Source: Bacteroidota bacterium (GTDB lineage: Bacteria > Bacteroidota > Bacteroidia > B-17B0 > Aurantibacillaceae). Taken from it: a stretch of DNA of 64,000 bases. Of the stretch, positions 26,615 to 35,896 are shown in pieces; the stretch's first letter is position 1, and every line of letters starts with the position of its first letter. The position numbers were made by a program, and so were the translations under genes. Where the stretch lies: assembly GCA_003153315.1 (NCBI GenBank), contig PLYA01000056.1:148089-212088 (forward strand), read 5' to 3'. The notes below the pieces were generated by a model. The model ran no database searches and was not told where the DNA came from. It saw nothing but the letters and a program-made list of their open reading frames with translations.

Positions 26615-27949
26615 TTATGCTATATGTTCTTCTTTAAAACAAATACCATGTTGTTCCAGTTCCTGCAACAAAGGATGGTATATTTCTTTATTAATAGGAA
26701 TTTGCACACCAGTTAAGTTAAACTTACCCGTAAGAAAATTCTTTACCGATATAGCAAGCGGCAACCCAACTGTTTTTGCCATAGCGGTATGATGTTGATC
26801 TGTGCCTGTTACCACCAATGATGAAACTATCCTTTTAGGAATGCTTCCATTCTTACTGTTATCAATTTCAAACTGATGTTGCATCACTACCAAATCTTTA
26901 TCGTTTGGTTTCAATAACCATTTCTTTTCTAAAAGATACTGCAATAACTGAGCAGGTGTTCCTTGCCTCAATTCTATTTTCACGCTATCAAAAAAGCCTA
27001 ACCACTCTATCATAGTAATACATTCTGCATCAGCTTCCTTACCCATAAAATCAATTAGGTTTTGCTTTACAGAGCCTGCCTTATTAGGAAGGAACGATTG
27101 TAGCAACTGCGTGTATGTTTTTGTATCTGTATCTTTAATCGTGAAGGTATCATCAGTTAAACCTAATTTTACAAACACATTCCATGCCTTGCAATAGTCT
27201 GTTTGTCTCAGTGTTCCGCGCAAAATAGTTTTTGCCATATCTAATTTATATGGATGTATATAACTTAAAGAATCTCTATTAGCATACGCATCATATTTAA
27301 AACCATCTACTTCAATGGTATCTGTTTGGGTAAAAATACGGTTATACGGAATGTATTTAATTTCTCCATTCTCCAAATACTGAGCCGTTGCTTGTCCTGC
27401 CACTACAACATTTCTAGGATTCCAACTGAATTTATAACCCCATGGGTTATCATTACTTTCGGGTGCCACCAAGCCACCACAATACGATTTAAAAGAAATA
27501 ATCTCACCGCCTTTTCCCTGCACTTCATCAATTACCTTCATAGCCGAAGCATGGTCAATACCAGGGTCTAAGCCGCATTCGTTCAGCAATAAAATATTTT
27601 TCTTTTTGGCTTCCGCATCCAAAGCCTGCATCTCAGACGAAACGTAACTGGCTGTTGCCACATGCTTTCCTAAAGAAACGCAGTCTTTAATAACCGGAAG
27701 GTGCATAAAAGCCGGAAGCATAGATATTACAAAATCTGCTTTTTGTATTTCTTTTAAACGTTCTTCTTTATTATCAATATCCAACTGTATAGCTATGGCT
27801 TGCGGATAGCCTATAGTTTTGCTTTTGGCTAAATCCAAACTCATATCGGCAACAGTAATTTGCCAATTATGAGTAGCTGCATTTTCAAGCAAATAGCCGA
27901 TTAACGAAACCGTAGAACGACCTGCGCCTATAACTAAAATATTTTTCAT
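26615..27949 (-). CDS. Saccharopine dehydrogenase family protein
   Basis: 444 residues from the ATG at 27949. The frame is open for 88 more codons upstream, but that stretch is antisense to the next gene and lies beyond the -7 box at 27969-27976, so I reject it. An N-terminal Rossmann fold (ILVIGAGRSTVSLIGYLL) and the NECGLDPGIDHASAMKVID segment are typical of saccharopine reductase/dehydrogenase (LYS9-like). A C-terminal catalytic-domain fold follows. It probably acts in lysine metabolism through the saccharopine intermediate, or on a related imino acid. It is co-directional with the MATE gene (26-nt gap). Confidence 0.88.
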   Translation of the reverse strand: MKNILVIGAGRSTVSLIGYLLENAATHNWQITVADMSLDLAKSKTIGYPQAIAIQLDIDNKEERLKEIQKADFVISMLPAFMHLPVIKDCVSLGKHVATASYVSSEMQALDAEAKKKNILLLNECGLDPGIDHASAMKVIDEVQGKGGEIISFKSYCGGLVAPESNDNPWGYKFSWNPRNVVVAGQATAQYLENGEIKYIPYNRIFTQTDTIEVDGFKYDAYANRDSLSYIHPYKLDMAKTILRGTLRQTDYCKAWNVFVKLGLTDDTFTIKDTDTKTYTQLLQSFLPNKAGSVKQNLIDFMGKEADAECITMIEWLGFFDSVKIELRQGTPAQLLQYLLEKKWLLKPNDKDLVVMQHQFEIDNSKNGSIPKRIVSSLVVTGTDQHHTAMAKTVGLPLAISVKNFLTGKFNLTGVQIPINKEIYHPLLQELEQHGICFKEEHIA

Positions 27950-27968
27950 AACGAGTAATTTACGGCTG

Positions 27969-27987
27969 CAAAAATAGCCTAATTTTG
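27969..27987. promoter_or_regulatory. Back-to-back -7 boxes of a divergent promoter pair
   Basis: TATTTTTG on the minus strand (27976 to 27969) serves the saccharopine dehydrogenase-like gene. TAATTTTG on the plus strand (27980-27987) serves the DUF4476 gene. The plus box ends 5 nt before its ATG, which predicts a leaderless transcript. The two -7 boxes are only 3 bp apart, so the two polymerases should exclude each other. Confidence 0.5.
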
Positions 27988-27992
27988 ACAAG

Positions 27993-28757
27993 ATGCCTGC
28001 AAGGATTTTATTAGTACTTAGCTTTTGTTTAGTGGGGATATTAAAGGCCCAAAACAACCTGACTATAGTAAGCGAAAACGGAGAACCCTTTTGGTTATAT
28101 CTAAACGAACATAAATTAAATGATAGTGCACAAGTTATTGTAACAGCTACTGAAGTGAAGATAGATACCTGTACTATAAGAGTTACGTATACAAACTCAA
28201 AAATATCAAACATTACTGCTAAAGTCTATCTTTTACAACGAGGCAGAAGCTGTAAAAACTTAAGTTTTATGTATACCATAGTAACCGAGAAAGGAAAGCC
28301 CATTTTAAAATATATTTCAACCAGTGATATTATAACAGATTCCACGGAAGTTAAGAAAAGCCCTTCTGAATATATTAATAGTGTTTTTATTTCTGTAAAA
28401 AAACAGGAGGATGATAAAAACAGGCTGGAAGAAAACTACCCCTCTCCCACTCTATGTGCGAAAATTATAAATGATTCTTTACTTGAAAAGCAAATAGCGT
28501 CGTTAAAAGATAATCACATTGAACTTAACCGAGTAAAAGATGCTAAATGGTTTATAAGCAATACATGTTTAAGTGTTGTTCAAACACAAAAGATATTAAC
28601 CGCTTTTGATTACGAAGATTCTAAATTAGATTTAGCTGAATTTGCATACAATTACCTCTATGATAAAGATAACTTTATGCGGTTTCTAAAATCATTGAAA
28701 CATAAAACAGACCTATCGAAATTGGAAAAATTTTACGATAACAAAATATCACAATGA
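27993..28757 (+). CDS. Secreted DUF4476 domain-containing protein
   Basis: 254 residues. A signal peptide (1-19, ending LKAQ) is followed by a beta-rich N-terminal half and a helical C-terminal domain. The latter (SNTCLSVVQTQKILTAFDYE through LAEFAYNYLYDKDNFMRFL to LEKFYDN) fits DUF4476, common in secreted Bacteroidota proteins of unknown role. Its stop overlaps the next ATG (ATGA), so it is coupled to the DUF423 gene. Confidence 0.8.
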   Translation: MPARILLVLSFCLVGILKAQNNLTIVSENGEPFWLYLNEHKLNDSAQVIVTATEVKIDTCTIRVTYTNSKISNITAKVYLLQRGRSCKNLSFMYTIVTEKGKPILKYISTSDIITDSTEVKKSPSEYINSVFISVKKQEDDKNRLEENYPSPTLCAKIINDSLLEKQIASLKDNHIELNRVKDAKWFISNTCLSVVQTQKILTAFDYEDSKLDLAEFAYNYLYDKDNFMRFLKSLKHKTDLSKLEKFYDNKISQ

Positions 28758-29170
28758 AAAACATATTCTCTTTTATAGCCGGATTATTTGGCACCACCGG
28801 AGTTGCATTAGGCGCTTTGGGTGCACATGCGTTGAAGCAAAAAATGCAGGAAGGCCTTTTAACTCCCGAACAACTTAGCGCATTTGATACGGCAACTAAG
28901 TATCAGTTAATACATGCCATTGTTTTATTCATACTCGCATACATAAATAAAGATAAACAATATAAGTTATATACCATAGCATCTTACCTGCTTGTAACAG
29001 GCATTGTTTTTTTTAGTGGTTCTATTTATCTGTTAACTACCCGAAACATTACGGGTATTAATGCCAGTTTTATATTAGGACCGATAACACCTATTGGTGG
29101 TTTACTACTTATCTCAGGATGGATTTGCATCACTATTCAGGCACTGAAAAAGCATGACCCGAGCCTTTAG
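28754..29170 (+). CDS. DUF423 family small membrane protein
   Basis: 138 residues with four predicted TM helices. The N-terminal GLFGTTGVALGALGAHALK motif and the FDTATKYQLIHAIVLF segment are diagnostic of DUF423 (YwdK-like). No function is established for the family. It is translationally coupled to the DUF4476 gene by a 4-nt overlap. Confidence 0.93.
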   Translation: MKNIFSFIAGLFGTTGVALGALGAHALKQKMQEGLLTPEQLSAFDTATKYQLIHAIVLFILAYINKDKQYKLYTIASYLLVTGIVFFSGSIYLLTTRNITGINASFILGPITPIGGLLLISGWICITIQALKKHDPSL

Positions 29171-29210
29171 ACGAACACCACTGTACAAAAATATAAACCA
29201 ATAAAAAACA

Positions 29211-31712
29211 GTGACTCGTAAAACACTTTTTGCTGATGTACTGCTTCCTCTGGCGGTTCCTAATTTATATACCTATCGGGTTCCGTATGAGTTGAATGAA
29301 GCAGCCATGCCGGGTGTGAGGGCCTTGGTGCAATTTGGCAAGAATAAGTTTTATACTGCATTGATTAAAACTGTACACGAAAACCCTCCGGAAAAATATC
29401 AGGCAAAGTACTTAGAAGATATTTTAGATACGCATCCTATAGTAAACAATACCCAGTTTGCCTTCTGGGATTGGATGAGCGCTTACTATCTCTGCAATAC
29501 CGGTGAGGTGATGAATGCTGCCCTTCCTTCAGGATTAAAATTAAGCAGCGAGACTAAGCTGGTTATTAATCCCGACATTGATTTAGAACAGGAAAAGGCA
29601 AAAGCTTTAAACGATGCTGAATACATTTTGCTGGAAGCTATTGAAAAACGAAACGTATTATCTTTCACCGAAGCATCCGAAGTATTAGCTGTTAAAAACC
29701 CACAAGGAACCATTAAGCAACTGTTGGCTAAAAAACTTATTCTGCTGTATGAAGAAGTAAAAGAAAGATACAAGCCTAAGATTATCCCCTTTATAAAATT
29801 GCACGACAGCTATCATGCGGATGAGAAGGCCTTGCAGGAACTCTTTGCCAATCTTGAAACAAAAGCATTTAAGCAATTGGAAGTCTTGTTGTTCTATTTA
29901 AAGGAAACTAAAAGGGACGAGCGGGAAGATAACTCATGGCTAAAACGTAGCTATGTGCTGAAACATTTTGACGGAGCAATTATTAATGCACTGATTAAAA
30001 AGAAAGTCTTTGTACAAGAAGAGTTTGAAACAGGCAGGTTTGAAAACAGTAATGCTACACATCTTCAGAAAGATTTATCGCTTGTACAAAATAAAGCCTT
30101 ACAGCAAATAGAAGATAGTTTTAAAACACAACAAACTTGTTTATTGCATGGCATTACGGGCAGTGGCAAAACAGAAATATATTGCGCCCTTATTGAAAAG
30201 ACACTTGCTGAGGGTAAACAGGTATTATACTTGTTACCTGAAATTGCTTTAACCACACAGCTTGTTAGTCGAATTAAAAAATACTTCGGCGATAAAGCAG
30301 GTGTGTACCATTCACGCTTTTCGGAGAATGAACGGGTAGAAGTTTGGAATGCTGTTTTACAACAGGAGGCTAATCCCAGCTCATTCAATAAGCAACATCA
30401 TGGTTTAATAATGGGAGCGAGGAGTGCTTTATTTCTTCCATTCGATAATATCGGTTTAATTATCATTGATGAAGAGCACGATACTTCCTACAAACAACAA
30501 GACCCTGCGCCACGTTATCATGCCCGAGATGCGGCTCTTTATTTAGCCTCCCTTCACAAAGCAAAGGTATTGTTGGGTACTGCCACACCCAGTATAGAGA
30601 GTTATTATAATGCTTTGCAAAACAAATACGCTTTGGTTGAACTGAATGAGCGTTTTGGTAAATCGGCCTTACCTGTTATTGAGGTGATTGATATGCGCAG
30701 AGAGGATGGCAAAAAAACAGATGACGTAATCAGTGAAGCTTTGTTTGCAGAGATGAAGGCTGCGCTTGCCAAGAAAGAACAAATTATTCTTTTTCAAAAC
30801 CGCAGAGGCTTTGCACCATATACCGAGTGCTTTACTTGCGGTCACATTCCTCTTTGTGTGCAATGTGATGTATCGCTTATCTATCATAAAGCAACCAATA
30901 AGCTAACTTGTCATTATTGTGGTTATACAACCGTTCCTACAAAAATCTGTGTGGCTTGTGGAAGTACCGATTTGCGTTATCGTGGTTTTGGTACGCAAAA
31001 AGTAGAAGAAGAAATAAGCATTCTTTTTCCGCAAATAAGGACCAAACGCATGGATATTGATTCTACCCGAAGCAAGCATGCCTACAAGCAAATTATAGAA
31101 GAGTTTGATGCCGGAGATATTGATATACTTACGGGTACACAAATGCTTAGCAAAGGTTTGGACTTTGATAATGTGGGCTTGGTGGGTGTTTTGCAAGCCG
31201 ACCATCTGTTAAGTTATCCTGATTTCCGTTCGCACGAAAGAGCCTTTCAGTTAATGACACAGGTTAGCGGCAGGGCAGGGCGTAAGCACTCTAACGGAAA
31301 AGTATTTATACAAACCACGCAGCCGCAACATGCTGTTATTGGTTGGGTAATAAACCACGATTATAAACAAATGTACAATACCCTCCTTGCCGAAAGACAG
31401 GAGTTTTTATACCCACCCTTTACCCGTTTGTTTAGCTTTTTGTTTATTTGTAAAGATGCCGATGCACTAGGCTATGCCGCCGATTGGTTTGGAGTTGAAC
31501 TAAGAAAAATATTCGAACAACGTGTATTGGGACCTCAGTTTCCTATAGTAAGCCGTATTAAGAATGAATACTACAAACAAATACTTTTAAAGGTAGAACG
31601 CAATTATTCTTCTAAGCAAGTGCGACAGGAACTGAATAAAATAATAACCTCCTTTAAAACCGATAAGCTTTTAGCTAAAGTAAGGTTGAAGAGTGATGTA
31701 GATTGTTATTAA
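29211..31712 (+). CDS. priA: Primosomal protein N' (replication restart helicase PriA)
   Basis: 833 residues. It recognises stalled forks and loads the replicative helicase. The order is N-terminal 3' DNA-binding domain (DVLLPLAVPNLYTYRVP), winged helix, helicase lobe 1 with Walker A GITGSGKTE at about residue 314 and IIDEEHD, then the zinc-binding insertion at about 541-585 with eight cysteines (CFTCG, CVQC, CHYCG, CVACG). Helicase lobe 2 follows with GTQMLSKGLDF and QVSGRAGR. The start is GTG. Full length; all motifs intact. Confidence 0.97.
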   Translation: MTRKTLFADVLLPLAVPNLYTYRVPYELNEAAMPGVRALVQFGKNKFYTALIKTVHENPPEKYQAKYLEDILDTHPIVNNTQFAFWDWMSAYYLCNTGEVMNAALPSGLKLSSETKLVINPDIDLEQEKAKALNDAEYILLEAIEKRNVLSFTEASEVLAVKNPQGTIKQLLAKKLILLYEEVKERYKPKIIPFIKLHDSYHADEKALQELFANLETKAFKQLEVLLFYLKETKRDEREDNSWLKRSYVLKHFDGAIINALIKKKVFVQEEFETGRFENSNATHLQKDLSLVQNKALQQIEDSFKTQQTCLLHGITGSGKTEIYCALIEKTLAEGKQVLYLLPEIALTTQLVSRIKKYFGDKAGVYHSRFSENERVEVWNAVLQQEANPSSFNKQHHGLIMGARSALFLPFDNIGLIIIDEEHDTSYKQQDPAPRYHARDAALYLASLHKAKVLLGTATPSIESYYNALQNKYALVELNERFGKSALPVIEVIDMRREDGKKTDDVISEALFAEMKAALAKKEQIILFQNRRGFAPYTECFTCGHIPLCVQCDVSLIYHKATNKLTCHYCGYTTVPTKICVACGSTDLRYRGFGTQKVEEEISILFPQIRTKRMDIDSTRSKHAYKQIIEEFDAGDIDILTGTQMLSKGLDFDNVGLVGVLQADHLLSYPDFRSHERAFQLMTQVSGRAGRKHSNGKVFIQTTQPQHAVIGWVINHDYKQMYNTLLAERQEFLYPPFTRLFSFLFICKDADALGYAADWFGVELRKIFEQRVLGPQFPIVSRIKNEYYKQILLKVERNYSSKQVRQELNKIITSFKTDKLLAKVRLKSDVDCY

Positions 31713-31775
31713 AGGAATAAAATCCAACTAATCTATAATTTCTGCTATTCTCTGTTTTTACATTAAATTTACAAA

Positions 31776-32513
31776 GTGAATTTCCTTAAAAGAATATCTC
31801 TTTTTTCAATTTGCATAACGGTATTTATTACAGCTGTCTCATTTGTAATACCGGTCAAAAGCAAACTTAGTATCCGGTTTACTAATTATGCTGGAAACAC
31901 TATTTTAAATTTAGATTCAAGTTATAAAAATCAATTAAGACAGCCCTTTAGTATGAACAATATTAAATATTATATAAGCAACATTGTTTTAAAAAAAAAA
32001 AACGGAAGCAAATACCCAATTAATGAATACTATTTGATAAACGAGCTCGAAGAAGCCTCTAAACAAATAAACTTAAATGATATACCCGAAGGGGAATATA
32101 CTTCCATAGAATTTATTATAGGAGTTGATAGCCTGCATAATTGCAGCGGCATACAATCGGGCGCTCTAGACCCAGTAAACGGTATGTTTTGGGCATGGAA
32201 TACCGGCTATATATTCCTTAAATTTGATGGCACCTCTCCCCTATCCCAATCTCCCGGCAATACTTTAGAGTTTCATATAGGTGGGTATAGAAGTCCTAAT
32301 AATTGTATACGCAAGATAACACTCAACTTTAAAAGTCCTTTGCTTATTAATGCTGCTATAACCCAAGCAATAAATATTAAAGCAGACATCCTTCAACTGT
32401 TTAAATCTCCAACTCCTGTTGATTTTTCAAAACTATCTTCAGTAACCGATTTTCATAACGCCACCTCTATTGCTAATAACTATACAAGCATGTTTAGTCT
32501 AATTGAAAAATGA
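31776..32513 (+). CDS. MbnP family protein (copper-site partner of MbnH)
   Basis: 245 residues from a GTG start; signal/anchor segment at 7-26. The single domain matches MbnP: KLSIRFTNYAGN near the start, FSMNNIKYYISNI, and the conserved GMFWAWNTGYIFLKF at 136-150. In characterised MbnP, a tryptophan is oxidised to kynurenine by the diheme enzyme MbnH and the protein binds copper; Trp139 or Trp141 here is the obvious candidate. Its last 4 nt overlap the mbnH-like gene. No methanobactin genes are visible, so the pair probably acts in general copper handling (inference). Confidence 0.85.
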   Translation: MNFLKRISLFSICITVFITAVSFVIPVKSKLSIRFTNYAGNTILNLDSSYKNQLRQPFSMNNIKYYISNIVLKKKNGSKYPINEYYLINELEEASKQINLNDIPEGEYTSIEFIIGVDSLHNCSGIQSGALDPVNGMFWAWNTGYIFLKFDGTSPLSQSPGNTLEFHIGGYRSPNNCIRKITLNFKSPLLINAAITQAINIKADILQLFKSPTPVDFSKLSSVTDFHNATSIANNYTSMFSLIEK

Positions 32514-34078
32514 AAAACAGTAAGATTATTCTTATTTGTTTGCTTTTGTTTACCGTCATTCTCAATGGCTTTATTAATGACGACTCCTACTTTAGCATTA
32601 CTCAAAAAGATGTGGAGTTTAAAATCCCGAAAGGATTTCCTAAACCTTTTTACGCTTTAGAGAAAAACAAAATTACCCCCGCAGGCTTTGTCTTAGGAAG
32701 AAAACTCTTTTATGACCCCATCCTTTCAAAAGATCATACTATCAGTTGTGCCTCTTGCCATCAACACTTTGCCGCCTTTGCACATATAGACCATCAGCTT
32801 AGTCATGGTATACACGGACTGATTGGCAAACGCAATGTGCCTGCTTTGCAAAACCTTATTTGGAACAATGCGTTTATGTGGGATGGGGGCATTAACCACC
32901 TTGATTTGCAACCGGTATCACCCATCACCAACTCATTAGAGATGGATGAAACTTTAGGCAATGTGCTGAAAAAGCTGCAACAAAATAAAGAGTATGTACT
33001 GATGTTTAAGCAGGTCTATAATGATACGGTTATTAATACCGACAAGTTTTTAAAATCCATCTCGCAGTTTTTAGCTTTGATGATTTCAGCAGATTCACGT
33101 TACGACAAATACAAGCAAGGAAAAGATACCTTTTCAAAATCAGAAAAGAGAGGCTTGAAACTGTTTAGAGCTAATTGTGCAACTTGTCATAAAGAGCCTC
33201 TGTTTACAGATTACTCGTATCGCAATAACGGACTTACCATAAACCCTTCGCTAAAAGATTCGGGGCGTTTAATGATTACAGGCATAAAAGCCGATTACCT
33301 TAAGTTTAAGGTGCCAAGCCTGAGGAATATTGAAGTAACTTATCCCTATATGCATGATGGCAGGTTTTTTAGTTTAAAGCAGGTATTAAATCATTATACA
33401 AAAACTAATAGGGAAGGGGAAATACTTGACCCTGTTTTACAAAAAGGAATTGAACTAAATGAAGAGGAAAAGACAGATATTATAGCCTTTTTAAAAACGC
33501 TTACGGATAAAAGTTTCTTGCACGACAGGCGTTTTGATAACCCTTTTTTAGCAGCCTATAACAACACGGCAAGTAAAAAGCCTAATACGCAACCCATACC
33601 TTTAAACGAAGATCAACTCATTATTAAATACAAATCTGCGTGGGACTCTGTTCAATTAAAAACCATTAACGGAATACCCCAATACAATACTTATATAGAT
33701 AACCTGGACGGAATAACCGAACAGATAAGTAAATACCCAAAGAAGCCGGATGCTAAATTATCTAAGCTGGAGGAACTGCGGCTGCAACTAATGAATAGTA
33801 AAAAACATAAAGAAGCCATTGCAAATTATTTTACTTATGGGCAACCGGCATCACTTGCTGAACTGACGGAGCCCTGTAAACAAGCTTTAAGCCTTACTAA
33901 CAAAACAGATATAGAAATTATTCATACAGAGATAAAGAAGCCATCTAAAACAGCCTGGGTAGTTCTTATTACGTATAAAATAAAAAATGCGGCAGGCTCA
34001 GATGCTTTAAAAACAAACAGCTTTGAAGTGACTTATAACCCAGTTACTAAAAGCTATACAGCAATGCAGGAGAAATAA
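32510..34078 (+). CDS. Diheme cytochrome c peroxidase/MauG-type enzyme (MbnH-like)
   Basis: 522 residues with a signal peptide (1-21). Two c-type haem sites are visible: C80-A-S-C-H84 and C223-A-T-C-H227. PYMHDGRFFSLKQVLNHY is the usual C-terminal motif of the CCP/MauG fold. Because the preceding overlapping gene is MbnP, the likely activity is oxidation of an MbnP tryptophan rather than peroxide detoxification. Residues after about 345 form a C-terminal extension of about 175 residues with no haem motif that I can assign to a family. It is predicted periplasmic. Confidence 0.85.
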   Translation: MKNSKIILICLLLFTVILNGFINDDSYFSITQKDVEFKIPKGFPKPFYALEKNKITPAGFVLGRKLFYDPILSKDHTISCASCHQHFAAFAHIDHQLSHGIHGLIGKRNVPALQNLIWNNAFMWDGGINHLDLQPVSPITNSLEMDETLGNVLKKLQQNKEYVLMFKQVYNDTVINTDKFLKSISQFLALMISADSRYDKYKQGKDTFSKSEKRGLKLFRANCATCHKEPLFTDYSYRNNGLTINPSLKDSGRLMITGIKADYLKFKVPSLRNIEVTYPYMHDGRFFSLKQVLNHYTKTNREGEILDPVLQKGIELNEEEKTDIIAFLKTLTDKSFLHDRRFDNPFLAAYNNTASKKPNTQPIPLNEDQLIIKYKSAWDSVQLKTINGIPQYNTYIDNLDGITEQISKYPKKPDAKLSKLEELRLQLMNSKKHKEAIANYFTYGQPASLAELTEPCKQALSLTNKTDIEIIHTEIKKPSKTAWVVLITYKIKNAAGSDALKTNSFEVTYNPVTKSYTAMQEK

Positions 34079-34087
34079 ACTTTCTTA

Positions 34088-35626
34088 TTAAAAAATCTTT
34101 GGATCTACTGTTGGTTCTTCCTGTCTTTCCGATCTCATTTGCGGGAAGAACAACACTTCCTGTATGGAAACATTGTTGGTAAGCAGCATGGTTAGCCTGT
34201 CTATACCAATACCAATACCTGCTGTGGGAGGCATGGCATATTCAAGCGCGCGCAAAAAATCCTGATCAATAAACATAGCTTCATTGTCGCCACGCTCTTG
34301 CAGTTTCACCTGCTCTTCAAAACGTTCACGTTGTTCAATAGGGTCATTAAGCTCGGTATAGGCATTGGCAATTTCTTTTCCGTTAATCATTAATTCAAAA
34401 CGCTCTACCAAACCTGCTGTAGTCCTGTGTTTCTTGGTAAGCGGACTCATCTCTACCGGATAATCCGTAATAAAAGTAGGTTGTATGTAATTACCTTCGC
34501 ACTTACCACCAAATATTTCATCTATCAGTTTTCCTTTGCCCATGCTTGGGTCCACCTCAATATGCAGTTGTTTGCAAACATCGCGCAATTGGTTTTCGTC
34601 CATGCCGCTTATGTCAATGCCGGTGTGTTCTTTAATGGCAGCATACATGGTAATGCGTTTAAATGGGGCTTTAAAATCTATTTGCTTATCGCCCACGGTA
34701 ACAAGCGTATTTCCATATAAATCAAGGGCTACTTTTTCCAACAGGTTCTCGGCAAACGTCATCATCCAGTTGTAATCTTTATATGCCACATAAAACTCCA
34801 GCACGGTAAACTCGGGGTTATGTGTTCTGTCCATACCTTCGTTACGGAAGTCCTTGGCAAATTCGAACACACCATCAAAGCCGCCCACAATAAGGCGTTT
34901 TAAATATAATTCATTGGCAATTCGCAAATACAAAGGCATATCAAGCGCGTTGTGATGGGTAATAAAAGGACGTGCCGCCGCACCACCCGGAATGCTTTGC
35001 AGGATAGGTGTTTCAACTTCCAGCAAACCATGATTGGTTAAGGTAGTGCGTATGGAGTTGATAATTTGAGTGCGCTTAACAAAGGTGTCTTTTACGGTTG
35101 GATTAATAATTAAATCCACATAACGCTGACGGTAACGAAACTCGGCATCGCTAACTACATCGTGTGCTACTCCCGATTCATCTGTTTTAACAATAGGCAG
35201 CGGGCGTAATGCTTTAGATAGTAATTTGATGTTTGTAACGTGTATAGAAATCTGACCTGTTTTGGTAGTAAACACATAGCCTGTTAAGCCTATCACATCA
35301 CCAATATCCAGCAGCTTTTTCCAAACGGTATCGTATAAAGTTTTGTCTTCGCCGGGGCAAATCTCATCGCGTTTAATATAAAATTGTATGCGCCCTGATG
35401 CATCCTGTATTTCGGCAAAGGCGGCCTTGCCCATATCGCGCATGCTCATTAAGCGCCCTGCAATGCTAATATCTTTATAATTTAGTTTATCGCGCTCGTA
35501 GTTTTCTTTGATATCGGCAGCTGTAACGTTTACAATAAACTCTTCGGGTGGATAGGGGTTAATGCCCAAGTTTCTCAGTTCATCCAGTTTATGCCTGCGG
35601 GTAATTTCTTGTTCGGTTAATTCCAT
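34088..35626 (-). CDS. lysS: Lysine--tRNA ligase, class II
   Basis: 512 residues from the ATG at 35626. A longer in-frame start at 35656 is upstream of the -7 box and is rejected. The N-terminal OB-fold anticodon-binding domain includes GRLMSMRDMGKAAF. It is followed by the class II catalytic core: motif 1 near FLEVETPILQ-type sequence (HGLLEVETPILQSIPGGAAA), motif 2 FRNEGMDRTHNPEFT, and motif 3 GIGIGIDRLTMLL at the C-terminus. Convergent with the mbnH-like gene, with only 9 nt between stops. Confidence 0.97.
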   Translation of the reverse strand: MELTEQEITRRHKLDELRNLGINPYPPEEFIVNVTAADIKENYERDKLNYKDISIAGRLMSMRDMGKAAFAEIQDASGRIQFYIKRDEICPGEDKTLYDTVWKKLLDIGDVIGLTGYVFTTKTGQISIHVTNIKLLSKALRPLPIVKTDESGVAHDVVSDAEFRYRQRYVDLIINPTVKDTFVKRTQIINSIRTTLTNHGLLEVETPILQSIPGGAAARPFITHHNALDMPLYLRIANELYLKRLIVGGFDGVFEFAKDFRNEGMDRTHNPEFTVLEFYVAYKDYNWMMTFAENLLEKVALDLYGNTLVTVGDKQIDFKAPFKRITMYAAIKEHTGIDISGMDENQLRDVCKQLHIEVDPSMGKGKLIDEIFGGKCEGNYIQPTFITDYPVEMSPLTKKHRTTAGLVERFELMINGKEIANAYTELNDPIEQRERFEEQVKLQERGDNEAMFIDQDFLRALEYAMPPTAGIGIGIDRLTMLLTNNVSIQEVLFFPQMRSERQEEPTVDPKIF

Positions 35627-35643
35627 AAAATTAAAATTGTGTG

Positions 35644-35651
35644 CAAAAATA
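35644..35651 (-). promoter_or_regulatory. Candidate -7 box for lysS
   Basis: TATTTTTG on the minus strand lies 17 nt before the chosen ATG and downstream of the alternative one, and so decides the start. Confidence 0.5.
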
Positions 35652-35820
35652 AGCATTCATATTTTGTTATTTATTTTCTTTTTTATGGTAATAGGATTTA
35701 GCTTGAAAAGGGGCATCCTTATCCTGAATATTTTATTTATATAGGTTGCAAAATGATAAAAAACCATTTTATTTGGCTACACCATTTTATATGTTTTTGG
35801 TTGTTTTTTGCCAAAAACTG

Positions 35821-35862
35821 ACCGCTTATCGAAAAAGTGCTACCGCTTAAAAAGTTTTTGTG
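35821..35862. repeat. Two-copy 21-bp repeat upstream of array C
   Basis: ACCGCTTA begins at 35821 and again at 35842, exactly 21 bp apart, each followed by an A-rich stretch. It may be a decayed neighbour of array C with a different unit. The surrounding 35657-35820 is AT-rich with no gene or clear signal. Confidence 0.5.
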
Positions 35863-35890
35863 AAAGGGAGGGGCTGATTTTTTATCTTTG
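35858..35890 (+). promoter_or_regulatory. Promoter in front of array C
   Basis: TTG (35858-35860), a 22-nt spacer and TATCTTTG (35883-35890) match the Bacteroidota promoter. It ends 6 nt before an ATG that opens the array C frame, so the array would be transcribed, probably together with the gene at 36155. Confidence 0.55.
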
Positions 35891-35896
35891 GTATAG

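Noticed and set aside
27950-28213. 88-codon N-terminal extension of the saccharopine dehydrogenase-like gene
   Set aside because: It is antisense to the DUF4476 gene, has no family similarity, and lies upstream of the -7 box and the natural MKNILVIGAG start.
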